From assembly GCA_037951105.1 (NCBI GenBank), contig JBAMJV010001285.1:1-64000 (forward strand): a stretch of 64,000 nt of DNA, in the 5' to 3' direction. The notes under the pieces are model-generated. The model was given only the letters and a program-made list of their open reading frames with translations, made no database searches and was not told where the DNA came from. Positions 1-21,894 of this stretch are shown in pieces; position 1 is the first letter of the stretch, and every line of letters begins with the position of its first letter. A program made the position numbers and the translations under genes. Source of the DNA: Echinarachnius parma. Taxonomy: Eukaryota > Echinodermata > Echinoidea > Clypeasteroida > Echinarachniidae.

Positions 1-674
1 ATATGGCATATTAGTACGTCCCCAATGGTGCCCACCTTGCAATGCTGCCCTTCTGATATGTTGCTGTAATGCAGCCTTGGTGGGGGGAAGCGCTGACATC
101 TGACGCCCTTTTCGTGTGAAAAGAAGCTTTCTGACTTCGTTGATGGAGGTACATGTTGCTGTCTTATCATAGAGAAGGATGGTGAAGTACTCTAGGGCAG
201 CCTCAGTCTCTTCAGATATCTGATCTGGTGCACAGTGCAGCTCATACAGGGTTCCAGTGAGTTCATCATGTGTCTCCCACATTTTCCATGCAGTCTTCTT
301 TCCAACTTGGGCAAACTGGGAAACAGTGTCGCAGCCCGTGAAAGCACGAAACACCGGAAGAACCAACGATATTTGTGGGCCAAGGGAGGCACTTATCTCA
401 TGAGCCGAGATGTAGTGAAAGTTCTTGCCAGTTCCGAATGCGATCCAGAGGTCTATTATTCCTAGCTGCTGTACAGTTGCTACTGCTAACACAAGTACAT
501 CAGTATCTACTGTCCGAACAAGGATCTTGTGAAAGCCCTGTCTGACAGCATCGGCAACATGTACCATGATCCTGGAATCTGCTTCTTCATGGTTGCAGGG
601 AGTAATGCTGGATGTGTCTCGTGCAGGTATACAGAGTACATTAGCACCATCGGTGACAACAAGAGGGTTCTCTG
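1..674 (-). CDS. Partial exon of an unnamed HEEAD(T/S)R-type protein family
   Basis: The minus strand is open without a stop from about 674 to the window edge (about 223 residues). In order the protein shows CNHEEADSR, then VRTVDTDVLVLAVA, FGTGKNFHYI, FRAFTGCDTVS, GKKTAW and, near the edge, LPPTKAAL. I recognise these blocks from a multicopy family common in marine invertebrate genomes, for which I know no proven function; the acidic VDTDV and GCDT blocks could suggest a nuclease-like fold, but that is inference. The frame closes upstream at about 690 with TAA, right next to a possible splice acceptor (reading CATCAG on the minus strand, exon from 674), so this looks like an internal or terminal exon. 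The 3' end is cut by the window. It may be a repeat-borne gene rather than a single-copy host gene. Shorter ORFs in other frames here are shadows. Confidence 0.6.
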
Positions 675-817
675 CTGATGCAGGGGGTTATATATACGAT
701 ACTTAATACCATAATATTCCTAGTAATAGTATGGACACACAATTATTTAAGTTTAATAAGTGACCTCAGTAACTATAACTAAATACATACATTTAAACTT
801 CTATATCATGACAACTA

Positions 818-3300
818 CTGTTCTCTAAAAATTGTGATGGGTGACCTCAATGCAAAAGTAGGAGCGGACCACGGAGTATGGGCACCACCTTTGGGCAAGT
901 ATGGACTAGGACAGCTCAATAGCAGAGGGGAGAAGCTTCTAGAATTATGTATGTTACACGGAATGGCAGTGTGTAACACATACTTCCAACACAAAGAATG
1001 TAGGAACATGTAGGAATATAAGAATGGGCAACACGGACGTCCCCGTGTGGACATTACATAAATCAGATAGACTTCATCATTACCAAATTAGAGAACATCA
1101 AGTCCTACTGCAGATCACACTGCTCAGCAGAGGTTGGGTCAAACCACAATCTAGTACTGGCAAATGTAAAGCTATTACCTACAAAGTCTAAGCGAATGAA
1201 GAGCCTTCCCAAAAGCTACGACGTTGGCAGACTTAAGGACTCTAACATAGCAGAAGCATTTAAACCCAGGATTGGAGGTGCCTTTGAACCACAACTTCAG
1301 CTTCAGGACACGGATGCAGATGAGCTGTGGAAGCAATTCAGGGATACTACCAATAACATCACAGAAGAAGTTGTAGGCTTCAAAAGGTCAAAACAAGTTA
1401 AAGGTCGCCCAGAAGATGTCTGTAGGGAGGAAAGCCAGAATCCTGGTGATGAACAATCCCTCTGTCCACAACAAGAAGAGCTACAAAAAACTCAATAAAA
1501 CGGTCAAGTATGAAGTGAAGAATTGGAAGAAGAAAATTCTTGACGCAGAGGTGGAAGAAATGGAGATTGCTCACGCAAAGAACAACATCCATGAGCTCTT
1601 CAAGAAGGTTAAGAAACTATCTGGAGAAAGTGACAAGATGCAACCTGCCGTAAAGAACAAGGACGGCATCTTTAAAACGGCTCCTGCAGAAGTGTTGAAA
1701 TGCTGGGAAGAACATTTTAGCGGCCACCTTTACACGCAATTTCCAAGGGTCGAAATACTCTTCAGACCATACCTGACCCTCAACCTACAGATAACCCAAG
1801 TGAACCTTTCACAATTGAAGAAGTAGAGGCAGCAATAAAACTGTTGAAGAACAACAAGGCCTGTGGTTAGGACAAAATAGCGGCCGAAACCCTGAGGACT
1901 GGTGGACAGCCGACGAGACTACTCCTGCTCAAAATAATAAATGCAGCATGGTTGGAAGATAAAACCCCGGAAGACTGGAGCAAGGGTATTATCACTCCAG
2001 TGAGAAAGAAGACAAGCTGGACCCATCCAACTACAGGGCTATAACACTACTCTCCATACCTGGGAAAGTATTCTGTAGGATGGTCCTCAGGAGAATACAG
2101 GGAACCATTGAGAACCATCTGACTGAGGAACAATGCTGGTTCAGAAGTTGTAGAGGCACCACAGATGCTGTGTTTGTCGTCAGACAGATCATCAAAAAGG
2201 CCAGAGAAAGAAAGATACCAATCCACTTGACATTTGATTTTAAAGCGGCATTCGATACTATTTGGAGAGAAGCTCTCTGGAAATGTTTACGTTCCATTGG
2301 TGTGGACAAGTCCCTAGTCGAGCTTATAGAGAACATGTACAAGCAAAGCAACTGCTCTGTTATGGTTAACGGTAAGATAACCGAATGGTTTGATGCCATA
2401 ACTGGTGTTCGACAAGGCTGCCTCCTCTCTCCAAGCCTCTTTAACCCATTCCTGGAATTTGTGATGAATGACATCCAAAAAGTAGACAGTGGAATACAGA
2501 TGGGTGACATGCGTACTAACAACATCCGTTATGCAGATGACACCACCCTCATGGAACTTGTATTTGAAAACCTCCAAATCTTTACACGGGAACTGGAAAA
2601 GGCATGTAGAAGTTGACGAATGAAAATCAAGGCCACGAAATGCAGAATCATGACAGAGGACCAAAAAGTTATTACACTAAACAACACCAACATCGAGAAA
2701 ATGGATAAATTTGTCTTTCTCGGCAGCATGGTACCTTCTATAGAAGATGACGTGAAGAGGAGAACAAGACTGGCAGCCTGGTCATTTGGAAGGCTGAAAA
2801 GTGCCATCTGGTCCAACCAAGATATTTCAAGGACACTCAAAGTCAGGATCTACATAGCCCTGATCCTCCCTATTGACACATATGGAGCAGAATCCTGGAC
2901 CCTCCGTAAATCAGATAGATCTACATGTAAGCTTGAGGTATTTGAAATGAGATGCCTCCGGACCATTCTTGGAGTTCACCTAATGGACAGAATAAGGAAC
3001 GAAGAGATCAGACAGAGGCTGAACATCCCAAGCACCATATGTGAAGAAATAACAAAAACGTAGCCGGAAATGGTTTGGCCATGTGGTACGCATGCCGCAT
3101 CACCGCCTACCATACCAAGCATACCATAATGACTTTGACGCACGCAGACCACGGGGATGCCCTCCTACGAGATGGAAGGACCAAGTTAGGTGCGATATGG
3201 GTCTATCCATTCATGAGGCAGAACATCTAGCCCAGGATAGATCAGAATAGAGCAGGATTTCTCGTAGGGGAGCAAGGGTACACACCGTCCTACGCACCTA
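818..3300 (+). mobile_element. Decayed, 5'-truncated RTE-like LINE
   Basis: Remnant of a non-LTR retrotransposon read on the plus strand. The first recognisable piece is the endonuclease motif GDLNAKVG near 838. The reverse transcriptase follows at 2080-2616 with FDFKAAFDTIW, GVRQGCLLSP and RYADDT, then a downstream part at 2620-3063 with FLGSMV, YGAESWTLRKSDR and FEMRCLRTILG, a block order typical of RTE/BovB-type elements. It is not functional: the endonuclease frame stops at about 1010, the linker region (1416-1826) is in another frame than the RT, the RT has an in-frame TGA at 2614-2616 and a TAG at 3061-3063. Similarity to the family continues in other frames to about 3250. No target-site duplication was identified. 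Family assignment is by remembered motif order; Jockey/CR1 relatives are the alternative. Confidence 0.8.
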
Positions 3301-5737
3301 CATTCAGTAAGTCAAAAATTGGCCAACAATAGTTGACAGGTTAGAAAAGCCCAAATGTTGATACAATCAGGTAAATGCGTTGCCTAGCAACCATTTTAAA
3401 GCCATGTGCACTGTGGGGTGGCCTTTTGCTTCAGAGTGAATATATTTTGCATAGTAAAGCAATATATATTGAAATACATTATAATGTTTAGTCAAATTGG
3501 TCTGCAAACATCAAATTTGCTTGGTTGCTAAGGAAAATGTGTTGCCTAGCAACTGTTGCTATGATGTGTATATTGCAATTGCTCCAGGGTGGTGTTATGA
3601 TGAAGAGCAAAGCTGCAGATATTAAAATACATTAAATTGTTCGGAAAAATTGGTCTATAGGCATCTTACATGTTGGTTGCTATGGAAAATACGTTGCTTA
3701 GCAACCGTTGCTATACTATGTACCGTTTGCATTGGCTCCACCTCTGAAAATGCTTAGAATGATGAGACCTACATGTGTAGAAAATGTCATACTTGTATCA
3801 TTTTCCGAGCAATTTTCGCACCAATCGCCTAGACTATAGGTCTTAACTCTCAATAACTCTCGGCCTATCAAAATAGTTTTAATTACAGTAGTATATTTAA
3901 TGTATTAATAATACCATTTTGCAATAGGCCTACCAATAATAACTGTCAAACTTGAGTTAAGTCACTCGGACTAAATCTTAAGATTTTAAGTACTAGTATA
4001 ATATATTTACGGGAACCAAGGCCCAGCCCATTGTGGCTTGTCTAGACTTGTAAGTTGTATTTTGTATTGTTGATTGAAACTGAAACTTCGTCGCACTCTC
4101 TCTCTCAGTCTCACTCGTACTCTCGAGTGCGAGAGTTTGAAACGGCCGGCTAGCCTTACCCTAACTGTGATCAGCGATGTGCGTAGCTGTGCATGCTAGC
4201 TACGCACAGCGCTGGTCACAGTTAGCCTTAATACCCTTGCCCTAGCCCTAGGGCTAGGCCTAGGGCTAGGCTAGACTAGCCGTTGCACTGCCCTGACCCT
4301 GTTTGCAGAGTTACAATAAGTACAGTTTTAGGAAGCGCAAGGGCAAGGCCGCCCCTAACAAAAACAACATGTGACCAATTATTTGTCATGACTATTGGAG
4401 TTGGAGTTGGACTTGGTCTTCACACTACTCTCACTGTACGCGGCGAGGGCCTATACTAGCTAGCGCTAGTTAGCTACCAGTATTAGTAAACCGCGTAACG
4501 AACGGTAGACTAGAGAGTAGAGTCTAGACACTAGTCACACTCGACTCACACACTAGTAGTAGTACACAGTCAGATGTTGACAGCCATTAATCAATGATTA
4601 ATTATTTGTTTTAATCTTACGAATTTACGGTTAACAAAATATCTTACCTGATTTCACAAGGTTGTTGAAGAATGTGGAGATGTATTTCTTCTTATAACTC
4701 ATAAACAATAGTGTAAGCATCGATGATTGATGGGCGCGGCGTCATCGTCGCGTCGTTCAAAATATAACATTTTTCGTGTATGACATGGATATGCATATCG
4801 CAATGTGCATTCATTGTTTACAAAAAGCTAGCCACGCCCACATTTCTCTAGATACGCCTTGTTTCCCTCGTGTTGCTAAGGAAAATTGAAAATTTCGTTT
4901 TTGAAATAGCTTGTGGGAACCAAGAGATTTATAGTTTTTAGAAAATGAACACCTAGATATGAAAGTTGAAGTGTTAACCTTTCGTCGTCCGCCCTGTATT
5001 TTTTTTTTAAAGGTCGACAAAATTGTAAATTTTGAGGACGAAAGTAGGTCTACTCGTGTCTTTAACACGCGAGTCTATGGAGAGACTGACAAAAAATCGC
5101 CCAAAATCATGACTTCTGTGGGAACTCTGTGTGATGAAGTATAAATTAGGCGAATGGCATAATAAGATAGCTTGTCAAATTTGTATGACCGCCCCGTCTT
5201 GTATTTTTTCATTTAAAGTAGTTTTCATACTTTAAAAAGTGAAATGTTATGGCGTTTGTACACGCGTCTATGGGAAATAATGGAGACTAAACGCGGTTCT
5301 ACCGAGTGAGGGCGTTTGAAACGATACTAATCGATACCAACTTTCGTGTCTTTCATTTCTGGACTTGTAACCAAAACCTGCACCATTACATTACTCTATA
5401 GTTATATATCTCCACCATGCTCGAAAGGTATACACAATTACAAACGACTAAGTAAAACGCCTGTTATCATTCAAAAAGAGCCGTCAAAACTCAAGAGGGC
5501 GCTTTCTAAAAACAGCGCACGCTCCGTCTTTCAACGCTCGTGGTGCATCACTATTATTACCCTGGTCATCAATCCAGCACACAAAGTACACATTGTCCAC
5601 TCACTGGGGAGCATTCCAACCAGACAACCTCATAGGTGCACACAGTGCTAAGGAACTCTGCATGTTCTATCCATCCGGGTTCCAATATACAACATCTATA
5701 GTGCATGGGTCGAGAGCAGCAAAATAATGCGGATACA
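3301..5737. other. Non-coding stretch, no gene seen
   Basis: I see no convincing coding exon here. Short ORFs (for example 4959-5144 and 5346-5651) have no recognisable domain, no codon periodicity that I can judge and no splice context. The segment holds loosely repeated phrases containing GTTGCTATGG and GCCTAGCAAC between 3380 and 3710, a CT-rich patch near 4095-4130, a strong hairpin (listed separately) and a self-complementary CCCTAGCCCTAGGGCTAGG block near 4240-4270. Confidence 0.5.
4162..4224. repeat. Near-perfect 27-bp inverted repeat (hairpin)
   Basis: The arms 4162-4188 and 4198-4224 are reverse complements apart from two mismatches, with a 9-base loop. The arms contain TGTGCGTAGCT and AGCTACGCACA. 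It could be a tiny MITE relic or a cruciform-forming site; there is no coding context. Confidence 0.8.
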
Positions 5738-5845
5738 TTTTCTTCCGAAATGAAAACGCGATGGGCATACTTTGGGTTCGAACTCGGGACCTCACAATTG
5801 GAAGGCACGCGTGCTCTCCCAATCTTGCCACAGCACGTCCACATG
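5738..5845 (-). mobile_element. tRNA-derived SINE-like sequence
   Basis: Read on the minus strand the segment shows a polymerase III A-box-like string (TGGCAAGATTGGGAGAGCAC) followed by a B-box-like GAGTTCGAACCC at about tRNA spacing. The outer arms do not pair as a tRNA acceptor stem, so it is a SINE head or tRNA pseudogene, not a tRNA gene. The open frames across it are shadows. Confidence 0.55.
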
Positions 5846-5945
5846 TTAGCCAGTAATATTTTCCTTTTCTTACATGTATCATATTGCGATAGGCCTACTC
5901 AGTCACTACACTTATATTTTCCATCGGACACCAAGACTCGTCAAC

Positions 5946-6212
5946 CCCCCCCCCCCTTGATGAAAAAAGAAATGCTGTTTTGGGGGGTTCACCCCCCCCC
6001 CCCCCCCCTTACAAAATGTAGGTGATCTCGACCATTATAACCAATAGTCTCGGGCCCCCGAAAACCAACTAGTGGTCTCGGTCTCGGCCTCGACACTGAG
6101 TTTGACGAATCTCGGACTCGGCTTCGAAAATTCTTGACGGACACCCTCTCCCCCCCCTCCCCCTCAAAAAATCTTCACCGACACCCCCCCCCCCCCCCCT
6201 CCCCCTCCCCCG
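5946..6212. repeat. Cluster of C-rich homopolymer tracts
   Basis: Runs of 10 or more C occur near 5946, 5992 and 6186, separated by TC-rich and CCGA-rich sequence. Low complexity; G-quadruplex or i-motif potential, and a likely assembly trouble spot. Confidence 0.85.
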
Positions 6213-6438
6213 GCCCCCCGTGATTTGCAATGCCACTCTGTACATCAATATAATATTGGTGATGAATTTCATTATATTTTTGTATGTCCCTTCTTTCGAA
6301 ATGAGAGAAAAATGTAAATGATACCAAATAACTTCATTGTGGTAGTAGCCCAAGACCAAGTGCGTTGCACATGGATACGGTTTTTAATCGTTCATGCTTC
6401 AGCCAGCTCAGAAATTGGCCACATTTGTTAGTATACAA

Positions 6439-6596
6439 ATGATGCGCAGGTATGAGTGGGTCGGTAGGAATTGTTTGCACAAGGTAACTATGGAACTGTT
6501 AAACCCACGAGGCGAAGCCGAGTGGGTTTAGACTAGTTTCCATAGTTACCGCGTGCAAACAATTCCACCGACCCACGAAATAAACTTGCGCATCAT
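6439..6596. repeat. Long palindromic element centred on GAGGCGAAGCCGAG
   Basis: Arms of roughly 65-70 bases (6439-6505 and 6525-6596) are inverted copies with few mismatches, including GATGCGCA and TGCGCATC at the tips and GGTAACTATGG with CCATAGTTACC further in. The centre reads AACCCACGAGGCGAAGCCGAGTGGGTT and is itself palindromic. Probably a foldback-type MITE. Confidence 0.8.
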
Positions 6597-6656
6597 CTGT
6601 TTTATAGAATGGGCATTGTTACGCCCCCCAAAAAGGCAACAAATTAAAAATTAGAA

Positions 6657-6778
6657 AAATTACCGGATGCATGAAATAATTTTACCGGACGCATGACATT
6701 TTTTACCGGACGCATGAAATTTTTTACCGGACGCATGATTTTTTTACCGGACGCATGACTTTTCATGCATCCAGTACA
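6657..6778 (+). repeat. Tandem repeat of ACCGGACGCATGA, period about 21
   Basis: Five units of TTACCGGAYGCATGA begin near 6661, 6683, 6705, 6727 and 6748, separated by A/T spacers of variable length. Inverted flanks TTTATAGAATGGG (near 6601) and CCCATTCTATAAA (near 6838) suggest the array is the interior of a small inverted-repeat element. Confidence 0.8.
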
Positions 6779-6889
6779 ATTAATTGTCTGCACAAATTTT
6801 GCTCTCAACCAATCAGATTGCACCGGGGATTTATCAACCCATTCTATAAAAGATAATTGTCACAGATGGTAATGCTGTAAATTATAACT

Positions 6890-7175
6890 CACAAATAAGC
6901 AATGTTATTAGGCGCACTCGTGGCGGTAGGAGGGTGAATTGCCCAGTTCGCCTTGATTTGTAAATAATACAAAATATGTTAATTTTGTTCATATTATAAT
7001 TATCACATATGTTCCTATTATTATCGCATGTGTATCATTGTTCATATTATCACATGTTTATTATTGTTCATATTAGCACATGCTTATCATTTTTATACTA
7101 TTATGATATTGATAATAATATTAAATATGTTTGTACTCTCATGACCCAGAGAGGGGGTCAATATAGTATCTCGCA
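6890..7175 (+). mobile_element. 5'-truncated 3' end of the same LINE family as 21.3-25.7 kb
   Basis: The first bases encode RTRGGRRVNCPVRLDL followed by TAA, matching the extreme C-terminus (LTRSGRRVNCPERLNL) of the intact ORF2 that ends at 25563. It is followed by an AT-rich 3' UTR and the same terminal stem-loop (TACTCTC, then ACCC paired with GGGGGT) found at 25641-25674. Only the last 50 or so bases of coding sequence remain, a typical product of aborted target-primed reverse transcription. Confidence 0.85.
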
Positions 7176-7946
7176 CACAAATATATAAAGTATCTCACAC
7201 TGGGATGATGTAAAACAAAGTACATGTACATTCTCATTGTGATTCTTTTGCCTCGTTTGCGGCCCAGTGGAACATCTTTAATTGAATACTGTTGAGTAGT
7301 TTGAGAAGAGCTTTATTCGTACAAAAACGACGACCTTGTCACTATGATTTAATCAATGTAAAAGATTCAGCAATCGAAAAATAATGCTCATTGCCGGTAC
7401 ATCCCCCGTACATCCTGACGACATATATATATATATCAACTCAGCTAGAATATAACATCAATTGCCTTTCATACTTCAAACATACGGACAAAATGATGAT
7501 AATTTTCATATGCACGCACTGTACTACCTGTATAATGCATAGAGTAATAGGTACCCGAGCAGATTATGTCAAACGGCTTGTGATTGGATACTTACATTTA
7601 ATCTCTACGAGATAGACCAATTGTAATAAACCTTTGATGACAATTACAAAAATGTAGATTTTAATACTCTGATTCATGTCTTAATTTACCTATTTGCAGA
7701 TGAATTTTTCAATGATAAAGTTATGAAATATTATTTAGTGAAGTATTTTTTGATAACATCTTATCGTATGAATCGTAAAACCGTATTTATGCAACCGCTT
7801 CTTGCATGCTTCACTAGTTTCTTGGAGGTGTGTGCATATGTGGGCGTGGTTTATGCAAATCAAGCGGTAACAAAATGTTTGAGCAATCTGAAAATCGGTC
7901 TCTTTGCCCATCAACCTCGCACCGAGACAGACGTGCCCAGGGAGCC
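7176..7946. other. Upstream flank of AHCY copy 1, no gene seen
   Basis: AT-rich DNA lies between the LINE relic and the first AHCY exon. It must hold the promoter and 5' untranslated region, but I could not place a TATA box or start site with confidence. Local ORFs such as 7391-7615 show no domain. Confidence 0.4.
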
Positions 7947-7952
7947 CACGTG
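7947..7952. promoter_or_regulatory. CACGTG E-box just upstream of AHCY copy 1 start codon
   Basis: A canonical E-box lies 41 bases before the ATG at 7993, in a locally CpG-richer patch. CACGTG is the preferred site of MYC/MAX- and USF-type bHLH factors; whether it is used here is inference. It could equally sit in the 5' UTR. Confidence 0.35.
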
Positions 7953-7992
7953 TTGAACTTCGTCCGCCGATAACTTACGTACAAAAGCAATC

Positions 7993-18722
<10,730 letters not shown>

Positions 18723-20553
18723 AACTCCACACACGCTAGACTACTTTTTATCAGGACCACATTCATCCCAGCTAATATCACGCAAAAGCCTTAATTCAGG
18801 CTTGATTACAACCTGCCAGAGCACACTGTTGTTAGAACTCTATACGACCCTTTATCTGGATCCCTTTCATCCCATAATACTGCAAAGGGATGCTAGTTTT
18901 CAAGCACAAGAACTCTACACACGCTAGACGTCTCTTTTATCAGCACCCCTTTTATCATGAACAATTGTACCAGATTTCAAGCAAAATCCATTGTAATTTT
19001 CTAGGAATTCCTGGTATAAAGTCACATAAGCAGAATAAATGGACTTTAAATAACTCAAGAATTAATCTGAAACATCATTAAATGATTTATTGTACTATCG
19101 ATAGAAATGGCTGTGAAGCCTTAAATTCAAATCTGTGTCCTTTTGAAGGGTTTATGTTTAAATTTTATAATGGTTGCGAGAAGTTATATTTTATAGTACT
19201 AAGTTTTCCACTTGAAGCTATGTACTGTAGTTAAAATTAATTATTGTTAAAATGGTTTATTACCTTTTTAATTGATTTATCAGGGATATATCTCTGCAAA
19301 ATCATTTGCAAAGATTTAGCTGTATTATATTTTAGTCAGATATTGACTATTTTATGGTGAAATCCATTCATGCACCCTACGTGTTAAACTAGACTTGTGA
19401 ATTTACTTTGTATGAAAAGCTTTAAAGTATTCTTAAGAAATAATTTTTAATTCATTAAGTTACTTGAAATAGATTTATCCTTTTTAAAGAAATGAATCAG
19501 ACATTCCAAATGGCATGTGGTCATCATGATTTGAAACTCACTCTTTAACTTTTTATTTAGGACACTGAATTGTGCTTAGTGGTAAATCAACATTTTAGAT
19601 TCTAGTTGGCGCATACCCAAGAAAAAGGAATGAGCTTAAATGATGTGAAAATATTTCACTACGGAAGTTCATTTTCAGTTGCATTTTATTTGAGGTTGGT
19701 CTTGGTAACACGGAAATATCCAGAACCAAATTAGATTTTGTTTGCATTATATAATTATTCAAGAAATCTAGCAATCGGCAGAATCAGGTTCAAAGGTATT
19801 ATGATTATAGGGGGTAAACGGGTAATTTATTTTCTGTCAATACTATTTTTAAGTACTTTTCCTTGGAAGATGGTTATGGACACACAAAAAAAGAAATATA
19901 TTAAATTGATTACTATCGTGAGTTAAATAATGAAAATTGTAGTTGTGAGTTTTTGTTTTCTACTTTTCTATTTGTGTGAGAAATAGATTCTTAATGAAAA
20001 TATTGAGGGGGAACCGAACGCTGGAATGTTGGCTTACTGTCGACCGTTGATTGCATAATTCATGTTACTTCTAGTCAATATTTCATCTTGGAAATAATGC
20101 TTTTGAGACCACCATCATCTGAACAAGCGGGATACATTACCGCTTTTGTTGAGTCTGCTGCTATGTCAGTGGTTATGTAACCCGCTTTTGGTTGTGCACG
20201 CTCGGATAACGTGTCGCATGATACAGTTGGGGAACGTATCCAAGAGGAAATATGCACTTATCCATAAAAGTAAGCAAAAATGCCAGTGTTTCCTGCTGTA
20301 TGCCGATTGCCCAGGGGTTGTGAAAGTCGGGTGTATTTCAGCAAGTAAAAAAGTGCTTGCAACGTTAATTTGGTTTTCCAAAATTTACTTGCCCATTTTA
20401 AAAAAATGGTTATAAAGACATTTAGACCAAAATTGTATATACATCAATTGTAAGCAAATTAATGAGAATGGATTTTATGATCTGAATGGGGGAGTGTAAA
20501 GTGTGGTATGTAATGAAGTGGTGAAGAATTCAACCACTTTTGCTGAAGCCTCG
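18723..20553 (+). other. 3' UTR and downstream flank of AHCY copy 1
   Basis: No coding exon is seen. A canonical AATAAA lies at 19034-19039, about 310 bases after the TAG stop, and is the best polyadenylation candidate. Just after the stop a block containing AGAACTC and CACACGCTAGAC occurs twice (18721 and 18908), a small local duplication in the UTR. Further on the DNA is AT-rich. Confidence 0.55.
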
Positions 20554-20704
20554 TTTCATGAAAGGGTCTTGGCTATGGCCGTTGTCTTATCTGGCGCGGA
20601 GCTAAGGTGCGTTCTGAAATTCAAAAGCTTTATTTAGTAATTACTAGCTCCGCGCCAGATAAGATGAGACAAAGGTCTTGGCTAAGACCCTTTCATGAAA
20701 CTGG
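20554..20704. mobile_element. Foldback MITE, GTTTCATGAAAGGGTCTTGG ends
   Basis: The left arm has GTTTCATGAAAGGGTCTTGG and CTTATCTGGCGCGGAGCT; the right arm has AGCTCCGCGCCAGATAAG and AAGACCCTTTCATGAAAC, the inverted order. The loop is short and AT-rich. Non-coding. Confidence 0.85.
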
Positions 20705-20937
20705 TTCAGGTATGGTATGAATGGGGACCCGTTTCGAGTGGCACATGTACAGAAATGTATTCAGTTGTGTGCGCCTAAATGTAACGGCTGCCAGAATGCA
20801 TTGCTCCCAAGGGAATAGAATGTGCATGGTGAGTGTGTCCTATGACCGAATAATATCATTGCAAAGTAATCAATAGTTTATTGAAACTGCGAAATACAAG
20901 GGTAAAAGTAAAAAAATAAAAATAAAATTATGAAGCT

Positions 20938-21149
20938 ATCAATTTCTACCTAGTCAGGGCCAGTAAAACCGCACGCACCACCTTTCATAGCGTACAACAC
21001 AGCGCACCATTGACAGTGTGCACTCAGCCGTGTTCCGAGCATAGAAGTATGACTCCAACACTGCCGTTGTAGAAAGTTCTGAGATAATGGGCATGGTATT
21101 ACGGGCAGTGAGTGCGGTTTTACTGGCCCTGACTAGGTAAAAATTGACA
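20938..21149. mobile_element. MITE with TACCTAGTCAGGGCCAGTAA ends
   Basis: The terminal inverted repeats of about 30 bases (TACCTAGTCAGGGCCAGTAA, then AACCGCAC) bound a 212-bp non-coding element. It lies about 150 bases upstream of the LINE but is separate from it. Confidence 0.85.
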
Positions 21150-21354
21150 AAAATTGGCACCTGACATGGTCTCGCTCACAGCGTCCTAAAACAAAAACTA
21201 CACGTCCAGAATTACTGTTCTTGGTATCGTTTTTCATTGAAAAAGACACCCTATCTGAAAGATACCCTACCCTCCCCTACCCTACCTGAAAGACACCCTA
21301 CCCTCCCTGCAGTCTCTTGCAGCACAGCTGAAACAAGTTCCAGTTGCGGGAAAG

Positions 21355-21894
21355 GTGAAGGCTGCTGTCGTAGAGCATGACAGAAGGCTAACTGAGCTGG
21401 AGCAGTATTCCCGGCGTGACAACATTGTCATTAGAGGCGTACCAGAGAGAGCGGAAGCTGAGGATACGAGTGCCATTGTGGTTGAGGTGGCAAAAGCGGC
21501 AGGGGTCGAGATCTCGGTGGGAGATATAAGCACTAGCCATCGTGTGGGGAGGAAGAGTCAAACCATGCAAGCTAAGCCGAGACCAATTGTGGCCCGCTTC
21601 GTGCGGCGGGATGTTCGCACAAAAATCCTGCGGCAAAAGAGGAAGCTGAACGAGTCTGAATCGCATCGGGGAGTGTATGTTACCGAGCACCTCGCTCCTG
21701 GGAGAGTGAAGTTGTTCCATGCTGTCAAGAATGACGAGAAGACCGAGAAGGTGTGGACAATCGATGGAAAAGTCTTCTGCACCCTCAAAGGCAGTGATCG
21801 GAAACACACCATCGTCGGCCCAGATGACCTGTTCAGGCATCTGGGGTGGAGCGAAGAAAGGCTGACAGGGTCAGGGCTATTCGTGGATGTATAG
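21355..21894 (+). CDS. LINE ORF1 protein (partial at N-terminus)
   Basis: Open frame of 179 residues from a GTG codon, and it continues open upstream without ATG. A coiled-coil-like start (VVEHDRRLTELEQYSRRDN) leads into DNIVIRGVPE and DISTSHRVGRK, a layout shared with the RNA-recognition domain of L1/CR1-type ORF1 proteins, which coat the element RNA and chaperone it. The basic RRDVRTKILRQKRKL stretch would bind RNA. It ends at a TAG (21892-21894) and the next frame, ORF2, continues in the same register. As the beginning is missing or lies in the CCCTACC repeat, this copy is probably not competent. Confidence 0.8.
   Translation: MKAAVVEHDRRLTELEQYSRRDNIVIRGVPERAEAEDTSAIVVEVAKAAGVEISVGDISTSHRVGRKSQTMQAKPRPIVARFVRRDVRTKILRQKRKLNESESHRGVYVTEHLAPGRVKLFHAVKNDEKTEKVWTIDGKVFCTLKGSDRKHTIVGPDDLFRHLGWSEERLTGSGLFVDV

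Noticed and set aside
5346-5651. 101-residue ORF
   Set aside because: No domain, no splice context, and followed by SINE sequence.
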